Assembly (NCBI GenBank): GCA_944320355.1
Contig: CALUHC010000037.1
Span: 1-64,000 of the forward strand
Length of the DNA stretch: 64,000 nt
From: an uncultured Prevotella sp.
GTDB taxonomy: Bacteria; Bacteroidota; Bacteroidia; Bacteroidales; Bacteroidaceae
Direction of reading: 5' to 3'
Part shown: one piece after another, positions 1 through 8,315 of the stretch
How positions within the stretch are numbered: the stretch's first letter is position 1
Layout: every line of letters starts with the position of its first letter
Translations under genes and position numbers: made by a program
Notes under the pieces: generated by a model
The model's database searches: none
What the model saw: only the letters and a program-made list of their open reading frames with translations
Told to the model about the DNA's origin: nothing

Positions 1-975
1 CATCTTGAACTCGATGTCCGTGGCGGCGTTGGCGTAGTGGGCCAGCTTCTCGTGGTCGTGGTAGCGGTAGTGGTCGTCGCCAAAGCCCAGGGCCTCGTGC
101 CACTTCAGGCGCGTTTCCTTCCACTTCTTGAACCACTCCAGCTCGGTGCCGGGCTTCACGAAGAACTGCATCTCCATCTGCTCGAACTCGCGCATTCGGA
201 ATATAAACTGACGGGCGACAATCTCGTTGCGGAACGCCTTTCCTATCTGGGCGATACCGAAGGGCACCTTCATGCGGCCCGTCTTCTGCACGTTGAGATA
301 GTTCACAAAGATGCCCTGTGCCGTCTCCGGGCGCAAATACACCTTCATGGCTCCGTCGGCCGAGGCACCCATCTCGGTGGAGAACATCAGGTTGAACTGC
401 CTTACGTCCGTCCAGTTCTTCGTTCCCGATATGGGGTCAACAATCTCCTCGTCTATTATTATCTGCTTCAGCTCGTCGAGATCAGGCCCCTGCATGGCGC
501 GTGTGTAACGCTCGTGGAGCGCGTCGCGCTTCTGCTGGTTCTCCAGCACGCGGCCATTGGTCTCGCGGAACTGCTTCTCGTCGAAGGCGTCGCCGAAGCG
601 CTTGCGGGCCTTGGCCACCTCCTTCTCTATCTTCTCGTCATACTTTGCTATCTGGTCCTCTATCAGGTTGTCGGCGCGGTAGCGCTTCTTCGAGTCGCGG
701 TTGTCAATGAGCGGGTCGTTGAAAGCGTCCACGTGGCCCGAGGCCTTCCATATAGTGGGGTGCATGAATATGGCAGAGTCTATGCCCACTATGTTCTCGT
801 GGAGCAACACCATGCTCTTCCACCAGTATTCCTTGATGTTGTTCTTCAGTTCCACTCCGTTCTGGCCGTAGTCATATACGGCGGCCAGACCGTCATAGAT
901 GTCGCTGCTGGGGAACACGAACCCGTACTCCTTGCAGTGCGAAACGATTTTCTTGAAAACGTCTTCCTGTGCCAT
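1..975 (-). CDS. glyQS: Glycyl-tRNA synthetase, N-terminal part (cut by window edge)
   Basis: Charges tRNA-Gly with glycine in the cytoplasm. Reading from the ATG at 975 gives 325 codons, open to the window edge, beginning MAQEDVFKKIVSHCKEYGFV. The class II synthetase core is clear: GLAAVYDYGQNGVELKNN near residue 30, the motif 2 region with YLRPETAQGIF and FGIAQIGKAFRNEI, and FRMREFEQMEMQFF. This is the single-chain, eukaryote-like GlyRS used by Bacteroidetes rather than the two-subunit form. The C-terminal catalytic end and anticodon-binding domain lie outside the window. A well-formed promoter lies about 140 bp upstream. Confidence 0.95.
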   Translation of the reverse strand, partial: MAQEDVFKKIVSHCKEYGFVFPSSDIYDGLAAVYDYGQNGVELKNNIKEYWWKSMVLLHENIVGIDSAIFMHPTIWKASGHVDAFNDPLIDNRDSKKRYRADNLIEDQIAKYDEKIEKEVAKARKRFGDAFDEKQFRETNGRVLENQQKRDALHERYTRAMQGPDLDELKQIIIDEEIVDPISGTKNWTDVRQFNLMFSTEMGASADGAMKVYLRPETAQGIFVNYLNVQKTGRMKVPFGIAQIGKAFRNEIVARQFIFRMREFEQMEMQFFVKPGTELEWFKKWKETRLKWHEALGFGDDHYRYHDHEKLAHYANAATDIEFKM

Positions 976-1114
976 TGTATAGTTAAAAATGCTTGATTAA
1001 TACCACATTGAGCGCACGGCAGCCGCCCGCCTTGGGCACCTGCACCATGCAAGCGCAAGCCGCGACAGGCAGACACGGAGCGCACTCCTCTGCCCTCGCC
1101 CGCATTACATCCTG

Positions 1115-1144
1115 CAAAGTTAAGCAAAATCGGCCGAAACGCAA
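1115..1144 (-). promoter_or_regulatory. Promoter of glyQS
   Basis: On the minus strand a -33 TTG (1142-1144) is followed after 19 bp by TAACTTTG (1115-1122), the Bacteroidetes housekeeping consensus. It implies a 5' leader of about 130 nt. Confidence 0.7.
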
Positions 1145-1164
1145 AACCTTTTCACACACATTAT

Positions 1165-1392
1165 AAATAATATGAATGTCAGCAAGTTGCCAAACCCGTT
1201 TGGAAGGTGTTCCACTTGTCCCCTCCTCTTTCAAAGGAGGAGCAGGGGAGGTTTGTCAAACACGTTGATGTACAATACGTTTGGCCAATTTGTTGTGATA
1301 TCATTCCACAAGCCACTCTCGCCCCTCCTTTGGAAAAAGGATGGGACAATGCTCCTCGAGTTGGCAACATACGGACAATCATACATTAACAA
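1165..1392. repeat. Palindromic intergenic element with inverted ends
   Basis: The left end (ATGAATGTCAGCAAGTTGCC) is matched in inverted form by the right end (GGCAACATACGGACAATCAT). The arms remain related for about 90 bp inward, including the motif CTTTCAAAGGAGGAGCAGGG. No coding potential. The left arm is also present at 2350-2430, so this is a dispersed MITE-like repeat. Confidence 0.6.
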
Positions 1393-1504
1393 TGGGAAGC
1401 CTCCTCCCACCTCCCCCTGCGGGGGAGGCTACCCAGCGGATGGGCGCAGCGGCTCCATCCCCACGGGGAGGGCTGTGGAAGGGCGCCCCTAAAGCCATAA
1501 ATGC

Positions 1505-1600
1505 AACCGCAGATTGCGCCGATATACACAGATTTTGATTGCACGAATGCTGATTGCTTGGATTTTGCAGTGCAGCATCAGCTGCCCTTTCTGCGAAATC
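1505..1600. repeat. Copy of an intergenic repeat (GCCGATATACACAGATT type)
   Basis: The stretch AACCGCAGATTGCGCCGATA, followed by TACACAGATT, resembles sequence at 36025-36055, which continues to ATCCGTGGTTGC near 36190. Repeats of this general wording are common between genes in Bacteroidetes. No gene seen. Confidence 0.4.
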
Positions 1601-1680
1601 ATGCTTTGTATCTGTGGCATCAGCGACCTGCCGTCATGGCTTGTTCCGTGCCCTCCGCGCAGTCTGTGGTTTGCTTATCT

Positions 1681-1774
1681 CCTGTAGAAACGCGGCGTGC
1701 CGCACATGATGAGAAGGGTTCACTTTCCCGTTTCATGGTGAATGGGGAGACGCTGCACGCCGCGTCTCTACGGG
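1681..1774. repeat. Short element with 20-bp inverted ends
   Basis: CCTGTAGAAACGCGGCGTGC at the left and GCACGCCGCGTCTCTACGGG at the right are inverted copies of one another with two mismatches, 54 bp apart. This is a small palindromic element with no coding potential. Confidence 0.6.
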
Positions 1775-1919
1775 TGACACAACGAGCACATAAGTGAGAG
1801 AGTAAAAAGCCATGAGGAAGAGGTGTTGCAAAACAGCACAAAAACTATTGTCAGAACTCCTGTAACTACTGAACTCCTGCCTATTGAGAGGTCGTCTGAA
1901 CGCCGGCCTCCAGCCTCCG

Positions 1920-2190
1920 GCCTCCTGAAATTTAACACTTCATTTTCCCACGAAATAGGAAACGGAAAGCCTCGTCAAGTGGAATATCTTGATAAAAACG
2001 CCCCGCCGTTTTCCCAAAACGGACGTTTCGGATTGCGAAACGACCCATATCGCAAGGCAAAACAAGCCATATTGCAGTGCGAAACGGCACAGATTGCACT
2101 CCAAAACGACCCGTTTCGGAACGCAAAATGTGTCGTTTTGCATCCAGTTATGGCGCAGAATATTGCACATTCTCCTGCAAATGGCATTTA
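1920..2190 (+). repeat. Family B dyad-array element, six 22-bp units
   Basis: Six 17-bp dyads lie at exact 22-bp steps (starts 2014, 2036, 2058, 2080, 2102, 2124), each like CGAAACGACCCATATCG. They are preceded by a conserved flank containing GGAATATCTTGATAAAAA and followed by GGCGCAGAATATTGCACATT. About 75 bp (2102-2176) recurs nearly unchanged and inverted at 16258-16332. The short reading frames here are by-products of the repeat. Confidence 0.75.
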
Positions 2191-2339
2191 AGTCTTTGTC
2201 TATCAGACACATGGAGCTGCACTCCCAAAATCGGCGTATTTGCGGCTCGTTGGGCTTCCGGCCGCGAAAACGTCAGCCACGTGCGGGTTTGTTGCCTTTC
2301 GATGCACTACAAATCTCGTTTACGTTTCACATGTGTTAT

Positions 2340-2790
2340 AATTTAAATGAATGTCCGCAAGTTGCCAAACTGTTTTAAAAGAGCTTCACTTGTCCCATCC
2401 TTTTTCCAAAGGAGCGGCAGGGGTGGTTTGTAGAATAATGTCATAATCTATGATGAAATGTATTGTGTGTCAGACTATTTTGACAAACCTTCCCCGGGAA
2501 GGTGTATCAAAATGTGTGTTTAGGTCTGCAAGCCCTCTCCCCAACCCTCTCCCAAAGGGCGAGGGGGCAGTTACCTTTTGCCACCGCAGACATCCTGAAT
2601 CACAATATCTTACTGTTTTTCTAATTGTCATGCCAATTCTTTTTCCACTTCAGTTCACGGACAAACTACTCCCTCGCCCTTTGGGAGAGGGCTGGGGAGA
2701 GGGTTATGGCCATTAGACGTGCATTTTGATACACCCTCACAATACGCTTCGAGTTTGGCAAGTTGCGGACATTCATTTTAATTTAACAAG
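2340..2790. repeat. MITE-like element with long inverted ends and a nested second element
   Basis: The ends are inverted copies: left AATGAATGTCCGCAAGTTGC, right GCAAGTTGCGGACATTCATT, each extended by TAATTTAA-like sequence. Nested inside, 2501-2735 has its own inverted ends (GGTGTATCAAAATG) and two facing CCCTCTCCCAAAGGGCGAGG arms. No reading frame of substance. Confidence 0.65.
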
Positions 2791-3021
2791 GCCTGGCATA
2801 CGGCCGGGGGTTATGCCTGCGAATGTTTGTTTCGTGGTTTGTGTAAGTGGCAGACGCTGTTGCGGCAGTGCTTGTGGCATCGGTTTCAAATTGTGCTCAC
2901 GCCGGCCCGGTTTCTCCCAAAATGTAAAAATGGTAGGTTTTTCTGTAGGATTGATAATGTGACTTTGGTTTTTTATTGATAATTTTGCAACGTGAACAAA
3001 AACCAATAAACAATTTACTTT

Positions 3022-3201
3022 ATGTTAGGAACCCAGGAGATAATACTTATTGCGCTTGTGGTGCTGCTGCTTTTCGGCGGAAAGAAGATTCCTGAGCTGA
3101 TGAAAGGGCTTGGCAAGGGCGTGAAGAGCTTCAAGGACGGAGTTAACGGCATTGCCGACGAACAGCCCAAGGCAGAGCAGACAAAGGAGCAGAAGCAATA
3201 G
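3022..3201 (+). CDS. tatA: Sec-independent translocase subunit TatA/E
   Basis: Forms the protein-conducting part of the twin-arginine translocase, which exports folded, often cofactor-bearing proteins. The product has 59 residues: a short N-terminal membrane helix (EIILIALVVLLLFGGKKIPEL), the typical FG hinge, an amphipathic helix (LMKGLGKGVKSFKDGV) and a charged tail rich in E, K and Q. That is the normal TatA/E plan and length. It lies 14 bp upstream of tatC and leads the operon. A TAATTTTG box at 2980-2987 may be its -7 element, though the -33 is weak. Confidence 0.93.
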   Translation: MLGTQEIILIALVVLLLFGGKKIPELMKGLGKGVKSFKDGVNGIADEQPKAEQTKEQKQ

Positions 3202-3215
3202 GCACACGGCACGGG

Positions 3216-4049
3216 ATGGAAGACATTAGGCAGGCGGGCGACGGCAGCGGCGGCGAGAACGAGCTTACCTTCTGGGATCACCTCGATGTGCTGCGGGGCA
3301 GCCTTATCCGCATGATTGCGGCTGCGGCGGTGGCCGCGGTGGCGGCTTTCTGCCTCAAGGAGCCGCTCTTCGGGCTTGTGCTTGCGCCTGCCGACGGGTC
3401 GTTCTTCATTTACAGGCTGCTCGGAGCCGAGCCTTTCAGCCTGCACCTTATCAATACCGGGCTTACGGAGCAGTTCATGATTCACATGAAGGTGGCCCTG
3501 ATGGCAGGCGTGCTCATGGCCTCGCCCTATCTGCTCTATGTGCTCTTCCGCTTCGTCTCGCCCGCGCTCTACGACAACGAGCGGCGTGTGTCGGTGCGGC
3601 TCGTGAGCGCGGCCTACGTCATGTTTCTCGTAGGCGTGGCTGTCAACTACCTGCTCGTGTTCCCGCTCACGGTGCGCTTCCTCGGCACATACCAGGTTAG
3701 TCCCGGCGTTGACAATATGCTCACGGTGGGTTCTTACGTGGATACGTTGCTGATGATGAGCCTGGTGTTCGGCATTGTGTTCGAGATTCCGGTGGTGAGT
3801 TGGCTGTTGGCCCGCTTCGGGATGCTCCGCGCGCGGTGGATGCGCCGATTCCGCAGGCACGCCGTGGTGGCCATTCTCATCGTGGCGGCGGTCATAACGC
3901 CCACTGCCGACGTGTTCACGCTCGTGCTCGTGGCCCTGCCCATCTGGCTGCTCTATGAGTTCAGCATCCTCTTGGTGCACTCGGTTGAGGGGGCGGATGC
4001 CGACTTTGGCAAAGAAGAAAATACAACACAAAAAACAAACAAACCATAA
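3216..4049 (+). CDS. tatC: Sec-independent translocase subunit TatC
   Basis: The multispanning receptor of the Tat pathway that binds twin-arginine signal peptides. The 277-residue product shows the TatC pattern: TFWDHLDVLRGSLIRMI before the first helix, then about six membrane segments, with the conserved FRFVSPALYDNERR loop near residue 112 and an acidic residue in FGIVFEIPVVSWLLAR. It ends in a hydrophilic, Thr- and Lys-rich tail. The next gene starts 4 bp after its stop. The downstream genes carry twin-arginine signals, so the translocase and probable cargo are encoded together. Confidence 0.95.
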   Translation: MEDIRQAGDGSGGENELTFWDHLDVLRGSLIRMIAAAAVAAVAAFCLKEPLFGLVLAPADGSFFIYRLLGAEPFSLHLINTGLTEQFMIHMKVALMAGVLMASPYLLYVLFRFVSPALYDNERRVSVRLVSAAYVMFLVGVAVNYLLVFPLTVRFLGTYQVSPGVDNMLTVGSYVDTLLMMSLVFGIVFEIPVVSWLLARFGMLRARWMRRFRRHAVVAILIVAAVITPTADVFTLVLVALPIWLLYEFSILLVHSVEGADADFGKEENTTQKTNKP

Positions 4050-4053
4050 GACA

Positions 4054-5559
4054 ATGCTAAGAAAAGTAAGAATCGTTTTGGCGGCGGTGGTGTTCACGCT
4101 CGTCACGCTGCTGTTTGTCGATGTCTCGGGCGTGCTCCACGACTGGCTGTCATGGCTTGCCAAGATACAGTTCTGGCCGGCTCTGCTGGCACTCAACGCT
4201 GGCGTGGTGGTGGCGCTCGTGGCGCTCACGCTCATCTTCGGGCGCATCTATTGCTCCGTCATCTGCCCTCTGGGCGTGATGCAGGACGTGGTTTCGCGCC
4301 TGCACTCGCGGCGCAAGAAGAACCGTTCCCGCTATTCGCCCGAGAAGAAGGCCCTGCGCTACGGTTTCCTCGCCCTCTTCCTTGTGGCCTTTGCGGCCGG
4401 GGTGGGGTCGGTGGTGGCCCTGCTCGCGCCCTACAGCTCGTACGGCCGCATGGCCGAAAACCTGCTGCGCCCGCTCTGGGGGCTGGGCAACAACGTGCTG
4501 GCCTCAGTGGCCGAGCGCGCTGACAGCTATGCTTTCTACTCGGTTGACGTGTGGGTGAAGAGCCTGCCCACGTTCATCATCGCCGCCGTGTCGTTCGTCA
4601 TCATCGCCTTCCTGGCATGGCGCGGCGGGCGCACCTACTGCAACACAGTCTGCCCCGTGGGCACCATACTGAGCTTCCTCGCCCGCTTCTCGTGGCTGAG
4701 GGTGCGCATAGACACCTCCAAGTGCAACTCGTGCGGACTCTGCGCCCGCAACTGCAAGGCGTCGTGCATAGACTCAAAGAACCACCGCGTGGACTATTCG
4801 CGCTGCGTGGTCTGCGGCGACTGCATTGGCAAGTGCCACCAGAAGGCCATCACCTTCGGCCACGGTCGCCCGCAACTGTCGGCAGAGGCCGCCCGCGGCG
4901 AGGCCGGACGGGTGGACCAGGCGGTTGTCGATTCGGCACGCCGCTCGTTCCTGCTCGGCGCGGCCATGGCCACAACGGCTGCCGCCGTGGCTCAGGAGAA
5001 GAAGAAGGTGGACGGCGGACTGGCTGTGATAGAGGACAAGGTGGCTCCCGAGCGCGCCACGCCCATCACGCCGCCCGGCTCGCTCTCGGCGCAGAACATG
5101 GCGCGCCGCTGCACCGGTTGCCAGCTCTGCGTGTCGCAGTGCCCCAACGGAGTGCTGCGCCCATCCACCGGACTGCTGTCCCTGATGCAGCCCACCATGT
5201 CATACGAGCGCGGCTACTGCCGCCCCGAGTGTACGCGCTGCTCCGACGTTTGCCCCACCGGAGCCATCCGTCCCATCACCACCGCCGAGAAGTCCTCGCT
5301 GCAGATAGGCCACGCCGTGTGGGTGAGGAAGAACTGCGTGCCGCTGACCGACGGCGTGGAGTGCGGCAACTGCGCCCGCCACTGCCCCGCCGGTGCCATC
5401 ACGATGGTAAGCTCTGCCCCGGCCAACCCCGACGCGCCGAAGATTCCGGCGGTGAACGAGGCGCGCTGCATAGGCTGCGGAGCCTGCGAGAACCTTTGCC
5501 CGGCGCGCCCCTTCAGTGCCATCTACGTGGAGGGACACGAGCAGCACCGGGTTATCTGA
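4054..5559 (+). CDS. Membrane polyferredoxin (NapH/CcoG-like) with internal Tat-type signal
   Basis: Probable electron-transfer protein of the membrane. The start at 4054 (MLRKVRIVLAAVV) follows tatC closely; a frame extending upstream overlaps tatC and is unlikely. The N-terminal half has about four membrane helices with paired Cys-Pro motifs (YCSVICPLG, YCNTVCPVG) as in NapH/CcoG proteins, then two 4Fe-4S motifs near residues 223 and 250. Near residue 295 comes ARRSFLLGAAMATTAAAVA, which looks like a twin-arginine signal inside the chain. A second domain follows with four further cysteine clusters (about 353, 388, 436, 471), resembling NapG/NapF ferredoxins. A membrane NapH-like part thus appears fused to a ferredoxin that could be placed outside by Tat. 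The partner redox enzyme is unknown. Confidence 0.85.
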   Translation: MLRKVRIVLAAVVFTLVTLLFVDVSGVLHDWLSWLAKIQFWPALLALNAGVVVALVALTLIFGRIYCSVICPLGVMQDVVSRLHSRRKKNRSRYSPEKKALRYGFLALFLVAFAAGVGSVVALLAPYSSYGRMAENLLRPLWGLGNNVLASVAERADSYAFYSVDVWVKSLPTFIIAAVSFVIIAFLAWRGGRTYCNTVCPVGTILSFLARFSWLRVRIDTSKCNSCGLCARNCKASCIDSKNHRVDYSRCVVCGDCIGKCHQKAITFGHGRPQLSAEAARGEAGRVDQAVVDSARRSFLLGAAMATTAAAVAQEKKKVDGGLAVIEDKVAPERATPITPPGSLSAQNMARRCTGCQLCVSQCPNGVLRPSTGLLSLMQPTMSYERGYCRPECTRCSDVCPTGAIRPITTAEKSSLQIGHAVWVRKNCVPLTDGVECGNCARHCPAGAITMVSSAPANPDAPKIPAVNEARCIGCGACENLCPARPFSAIYVEGHEQHRVI

Positions 5560-5584
5560 CAACCAACATAACGAAACAGAAGAC

Positions 5585-6994
5585 ATGAAGAAGAACATAA
5601 GCAGACGTTCGTTCATAAAGACCCTCGGCGGCAGCGCCGTGGCCGCCGCCCCCCTGCTGGCTGCCTGTGGCGGCGGCAAGGGAGAGGGCGAAGGCTCGCA
5701 GCAGGAGCCGCAGAAGGGCAAGATGACATACAGGACAAACCCCAACACGGGCGACAAGGTGTCGCTGCTGGGCTACGGCATGATGCGACTGCCCGTAGTG
5801 GGCACGGGGTCGGCCCGCGAACAGGCCGACGCGGAGATAGACCAGGAGATGGTGAACCGCGAGGTTGACTACGCCATAGAGCACGGCGTCAACTATTTCG
5901 ACACGTCACCCGCCTATTGCCAGGGGCTGTCGGAGCGCGCCACGGGCATCGCACTCAGCCGACACAAGCGGTCTGAATACTTCATCGCCACGAAGATGTC
6001 AAACTTCGCGCCGAGCACTTGGACGCGCGAAGGCTCGCAGCAGATGTTCGAAAACTCACTCAAAGAGCTGCGCGTGGACTACATCGACTACCTGCTGCTG
6101 CACGGCATCGGCATGGGCAACGACGCGCTGGCCGAGTTCAACGCCCGCTATATGGACAACGGCATCCTCGACTGGCTCGTGGAGCAGAAGGCCAAGGGGC
6201 GCATACGCAACCTCGGTTTCTCCTATCACGGCGACATAAAGATATATGACATGCTGCTAAAGTGGCACGACGAGGGTCGCTATCACTGGGATTTCGTGCA
6301 GATAGAGCTTAATTATCTCGACTGGAACTACGCCGACGAGATTAACCCGCGCAACACAGACGCCGTCTATCTCTACGGCGAGCTGAAGAAGCTGGGCATA
6401 CCCGCCGTCATCATGGAGCCGCTGTTGGGCGGACGTCTGGTCAACGTGCCCGACTTCGTGGCCGCCAAAATGAAGGAGCGCGAGCCGGAGCGCAGCGTGG
6501 CCAGCTGGGCATTGCGCTTTGCCGGAACGCCCGAAGGCGTGCTGACCGTGCTCAGCGGCATGACCTATATGGAGCACCTGAAGGACAACCTGCTGTCCAC
6601 CGCGCCGCTGAAGCCGCTCACCAACGAGGAGAACGCGTTCCTCATGGATATTGCCGACGACATATACAACCTGAAGACCATTCCCTGCAACGAGTGCAAC
6701 TACTGTATGCCGTGCCCTTACGGCATCGACATCCCGGGCGTGCTCTCGCATTATAATAAGTGCATAGCCGACGGAAATATGCCCAACCGGGGCACGATGG
6801 ATCCCGACTACCGCCGGGCGCGCCGCGCCTTCCTTGTGGGCTACGACCGCTCCGTGCCGCGTCTGCGGCAGGCTGCCCACTGCATCGGCTGCGGCCAGTG
6901 TGTGGGTCACTGCCCCCAGCGCATAGACATACCGCGTGAGATGCAGCGCATAGACAAGTTTGTGGAGGAGCTGAAGCAGCATGAACCGGCTTAG
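5585..6994 (+). CDS. Tat-exported aldo/keto reductase lipoprotein with 4Fe-4S motifs
   Basis: Probable extracytoplasmic oxidoreductase. The 469-residue product starts MKKNISRRSFIKTLGG, a clear twin-arginine signal, and continues to APLLAAC with Cys28 placed as a lipobox, so it is likely a Tat-dependent lipoprotein. The body is an aldo/keto reductase barrel, with the usual Asp, Tyr, Lys and His in NYFDTSPAY, FIATKMS and LLLHGIG. The C-terminal fifth has cysteine clusters CNECNYCMPCPYGIDIPG (about 368) and CIGCGQCVGHCPQRIDIP (about 432), as in Fe-S containing AKR-like proteins. It follows the polyferredoxin by 25 bp, which suggests electron exchange between them. Substrate unknown. Confidence 0.9.
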   Translation: MKKNISRRSFIKTLGGSAVAAAPLLAACGGGKGEGEGSQQEPQKGKMTYRTNPNTGDKVSLLGYGMMRLPVVGTGSAREQADAEIDQEMVNREVDYAIEHGVNYFDTSPAYCQGLSERATGIALSRHKRSEYFIATKMSNFAPSTWTREGSQQMFENSLKELRVDYIDYLLLHGIGMGNDALAEFNARYMDNGILDWLVEQKAKGRIRNLGFSYHGDIKIYDMLLKWHDEGRYHWDFVQIELNYLDWNYADEINPRNTDAVYLYGELKKLGIPAVIMEPLLGGRLVNVPDFVAAKMKEREPERSVASWALRFAGTPEGVLTVLSGMTYMEHLKDNLLSTAPLKPLTNEENAFLMDIADDIYNLKTIPCNECNYCMPCPYGIDIPGVLSHYNKCIADGNMPNRGTMDPDYRRARRAFLVGYDRSVPRLRQAAHCIGCGQCVGHCPQRIDIPREMQRIDKFVEELKQHEPA

Positions 6995-7403
6995 GCAGTA
7001 TCTCGACGACGAGGCAGTGCGCGGCGTGGTGCGCTCCGCCGGGGGTGATATCAGGGTGTTCCGCCGCCGCGGGGTGATAGACCTATTCGAACTGTCGGAG
7101 ACCGACCCGGCTTTCCTGCGCGGAGCCTCGGTGGCCGACAAGGTGGTGGGTCGCGGCGCGGCCCTGCTCTTTGTGCGCGGCGGGGTGGCGCGGCTCTACG
7201 CCCGTGTGGTCAGCGGCGGTGCGCTCAGCGTGCTGCGCCGTGGCGGCATTGAGGTAGAATACGCCACCGAGGTGCCCCACATCATAAACCGCGCCGGCAC
7301 GGGCATCTGCCCAGTGGAGCAGCTCACAGCCTCTACCGACAGTCCCGACGAGGCATATCTGTTGATAAAAGAATTCATAGAAAACCAAAACCAAAAGCAA
7401 TGA
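6981..7403 (+). CDS. DUF1893-like protein
   Basis: A 140-residue soluble protein without signal or membrane helix. It overlaps the end of the aldo/keto reductase gene by 14 bp and the start of the next gene by 4 bp, so it is translated as part of the operon. Sequence such as GVIDLFELSETDPAFLRGASVADKVVGRGAALLFVRGGV and NRAGTGICPVEQL fits the small DUF1893 family, whose biochemical role is not established; this assignment is from memory of the family. No catalytic motif is evident. Confidence 0.75.
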   Translation: MNRLRQYLDDEAVRGVVRSAGGDIRVFRRRGVIDLFELSETDPAFLRGASVADKVVGRGAALLFVRGGVARLYARVVSGGALSVLRRGGIEVEYATEVPHIINRAGTGICPVEQLTASTDSPDEAYLLIKEFIENQNQKQ

Positions 7404-7909
7404 ACATAGCAAGAACTACAGCTATCCGTTCGCTGTCATACAGCGACGCGCGGACATACGCATGGTCCGCAGCCTTCGTGGCGTGCAACATAGTGTTGCC
7501 GCAGTTGTGCCACCTCGTGCCGGGCGGAGGCCTCACGTGGCTCCCCATCTATTTCTTCACCCTCGTGGCAGCCTATAAGTTCGGCTTCGCCGCCGGACTT
7601 CTCACGGCCGTTTTCTCGCCGCTGCTCAACAACCTGATGTTCGGCATGCCGCCCGTCGCCATGCTGCCCGTCATCCTCACCAAGTCGGTGCTGCTGGCCG
7701 TTGCCGCCGCTTTCTTCGCCCGCCGGGCCGGCCGTGTGGCTCTCTGGGCCGTGGCCGCCTCCGTTGTGGCCTACCAGGCAGCAGGCACTGTGGCAGAGTG
7801 GGGCATGAGCGGCTCGCTCACCGTGGCCCTGCAAGACATCCTCGTCGGCTGGCCCGGCATCCTCACGCAGGTGTTCGGCGGCTACTTGGCCATGCGTCTC
7901 ATCCGCTGA
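7400..7909 (+). CDS. ECF-type transporter S component
   Basis: Likely the substrate-binding membrane subunit of an energy-coupling factor transporter, the family that takes up vitamins or cofactors. The 169-residue product has about five or six hydrophobic helices (AWSAAFVACNIVLPQLCHLVPGGG, WLPIYFFTLVAAYKFGFAAGLLTAVFSPLLNNLMFG, LPVILTKSVLLAVAAAFFARRAG) typical of S components. The substrate cannot be read from sequence. It is the last gene of the Tat operon, starting at an ATGA overlap, and is followed by a strong terminator. The energising T and A subunits are not in the window. Confidence 0.8.
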   Translation: MNIARTTAIRSLSYSDARTYAWSAAFVACNIVLPQLCHLVPGGGLTWLPIYFFTLVAAYKFGFAAGLLTAVFSPLLNNLMFGMPPVAMLPVILTKSVLLAVAAAFFARRAGRVALWAVAASVVAYQAAGTVAEWGMSGSLTVALQDILVGWPGILTQVFGGYLAMRLIR

Positions 7910-7935
7910 CCGGCCACAGACATAATCCAAAGCGA

Positions 7936-7979
7936 AGTCCTCACGAGTATCGTCCGGTATCCGTGAGGACTTTGTTTTT
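7936..7979 (+). terminator. Rho-independent terminator of the Tat operon
   Basis: AGTCCTCAC and GTGAGGACT form a 9-bp stem around an 18-nt loop, followed by TTTGTTTTTT. Confidence 0.85.
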
Positions 7980-8009
7980 TGCTATATGGCAAGCCAACCG
8001 TCCTGCCGC

Positions 8010-8150
8010 TGTAAGTCGTTGATAATCAATGGGGTTGCAAAACGTGCCGTTTTGCGCTCCAAAACGTGCCGTTTCAGCGTGCAAAACGACCCGTTTCGTG
8101 GTGCGAAACGGCACATATCGCAAACCGAAACGGCAGCCTTGGATTTTTGA
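8010..8150 (+). repeat. Family A dyad-array element, five 22-bp units
   Basis: Units start at 8038, 8060, 8082, 8104 and 8126, each 17 bp (first CAAAACGTGCCGTTTTG) with 5-bp variable spacers. It is preceded by AATCAATGGGGTTG, matching the lead-in of other family A copies. The rest of the gap between 7980 and 8315 holds no gene or clear site. Confidence 0.75.
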
Positions 8151-8315
8151 CACGCCGCAGGTGCCCGAAACGGACGTGCCGGGAGAAGCTGCGAGATACC
8201 CATGACAATCTCGTGATGAGCGTTGCGCCCAACAGCATTCGCATAGGTCACGGCTCAGTTTGGCACACTATTTGCTCTGCAGAGGTCAAGCAAACAGAAA
8301 CATAAAATAAATATC

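Noticed and set aside
1932-2378. Several short overlapping frames with RFG, FRTA and CETAH-like repeats
   Set aside because: They are translations of the family B dyads and recur wherever these elements occur (8066, 16128, 36391), so they are not genes.
3955-4053. A start of the polyferredoxin inside tatC
   Set aside because: The added residues come from the tatC reading region in another phase; MLRKVRIVLAAVV is a natural membrane start.
8038-8142. Evenly spaced short repeats that could suggest a CRISPR array
   Set aside because: The repeat is a 17-bp degenerate dyad with 5-bp spacers, far too short for spacers, and the units differ from each other.
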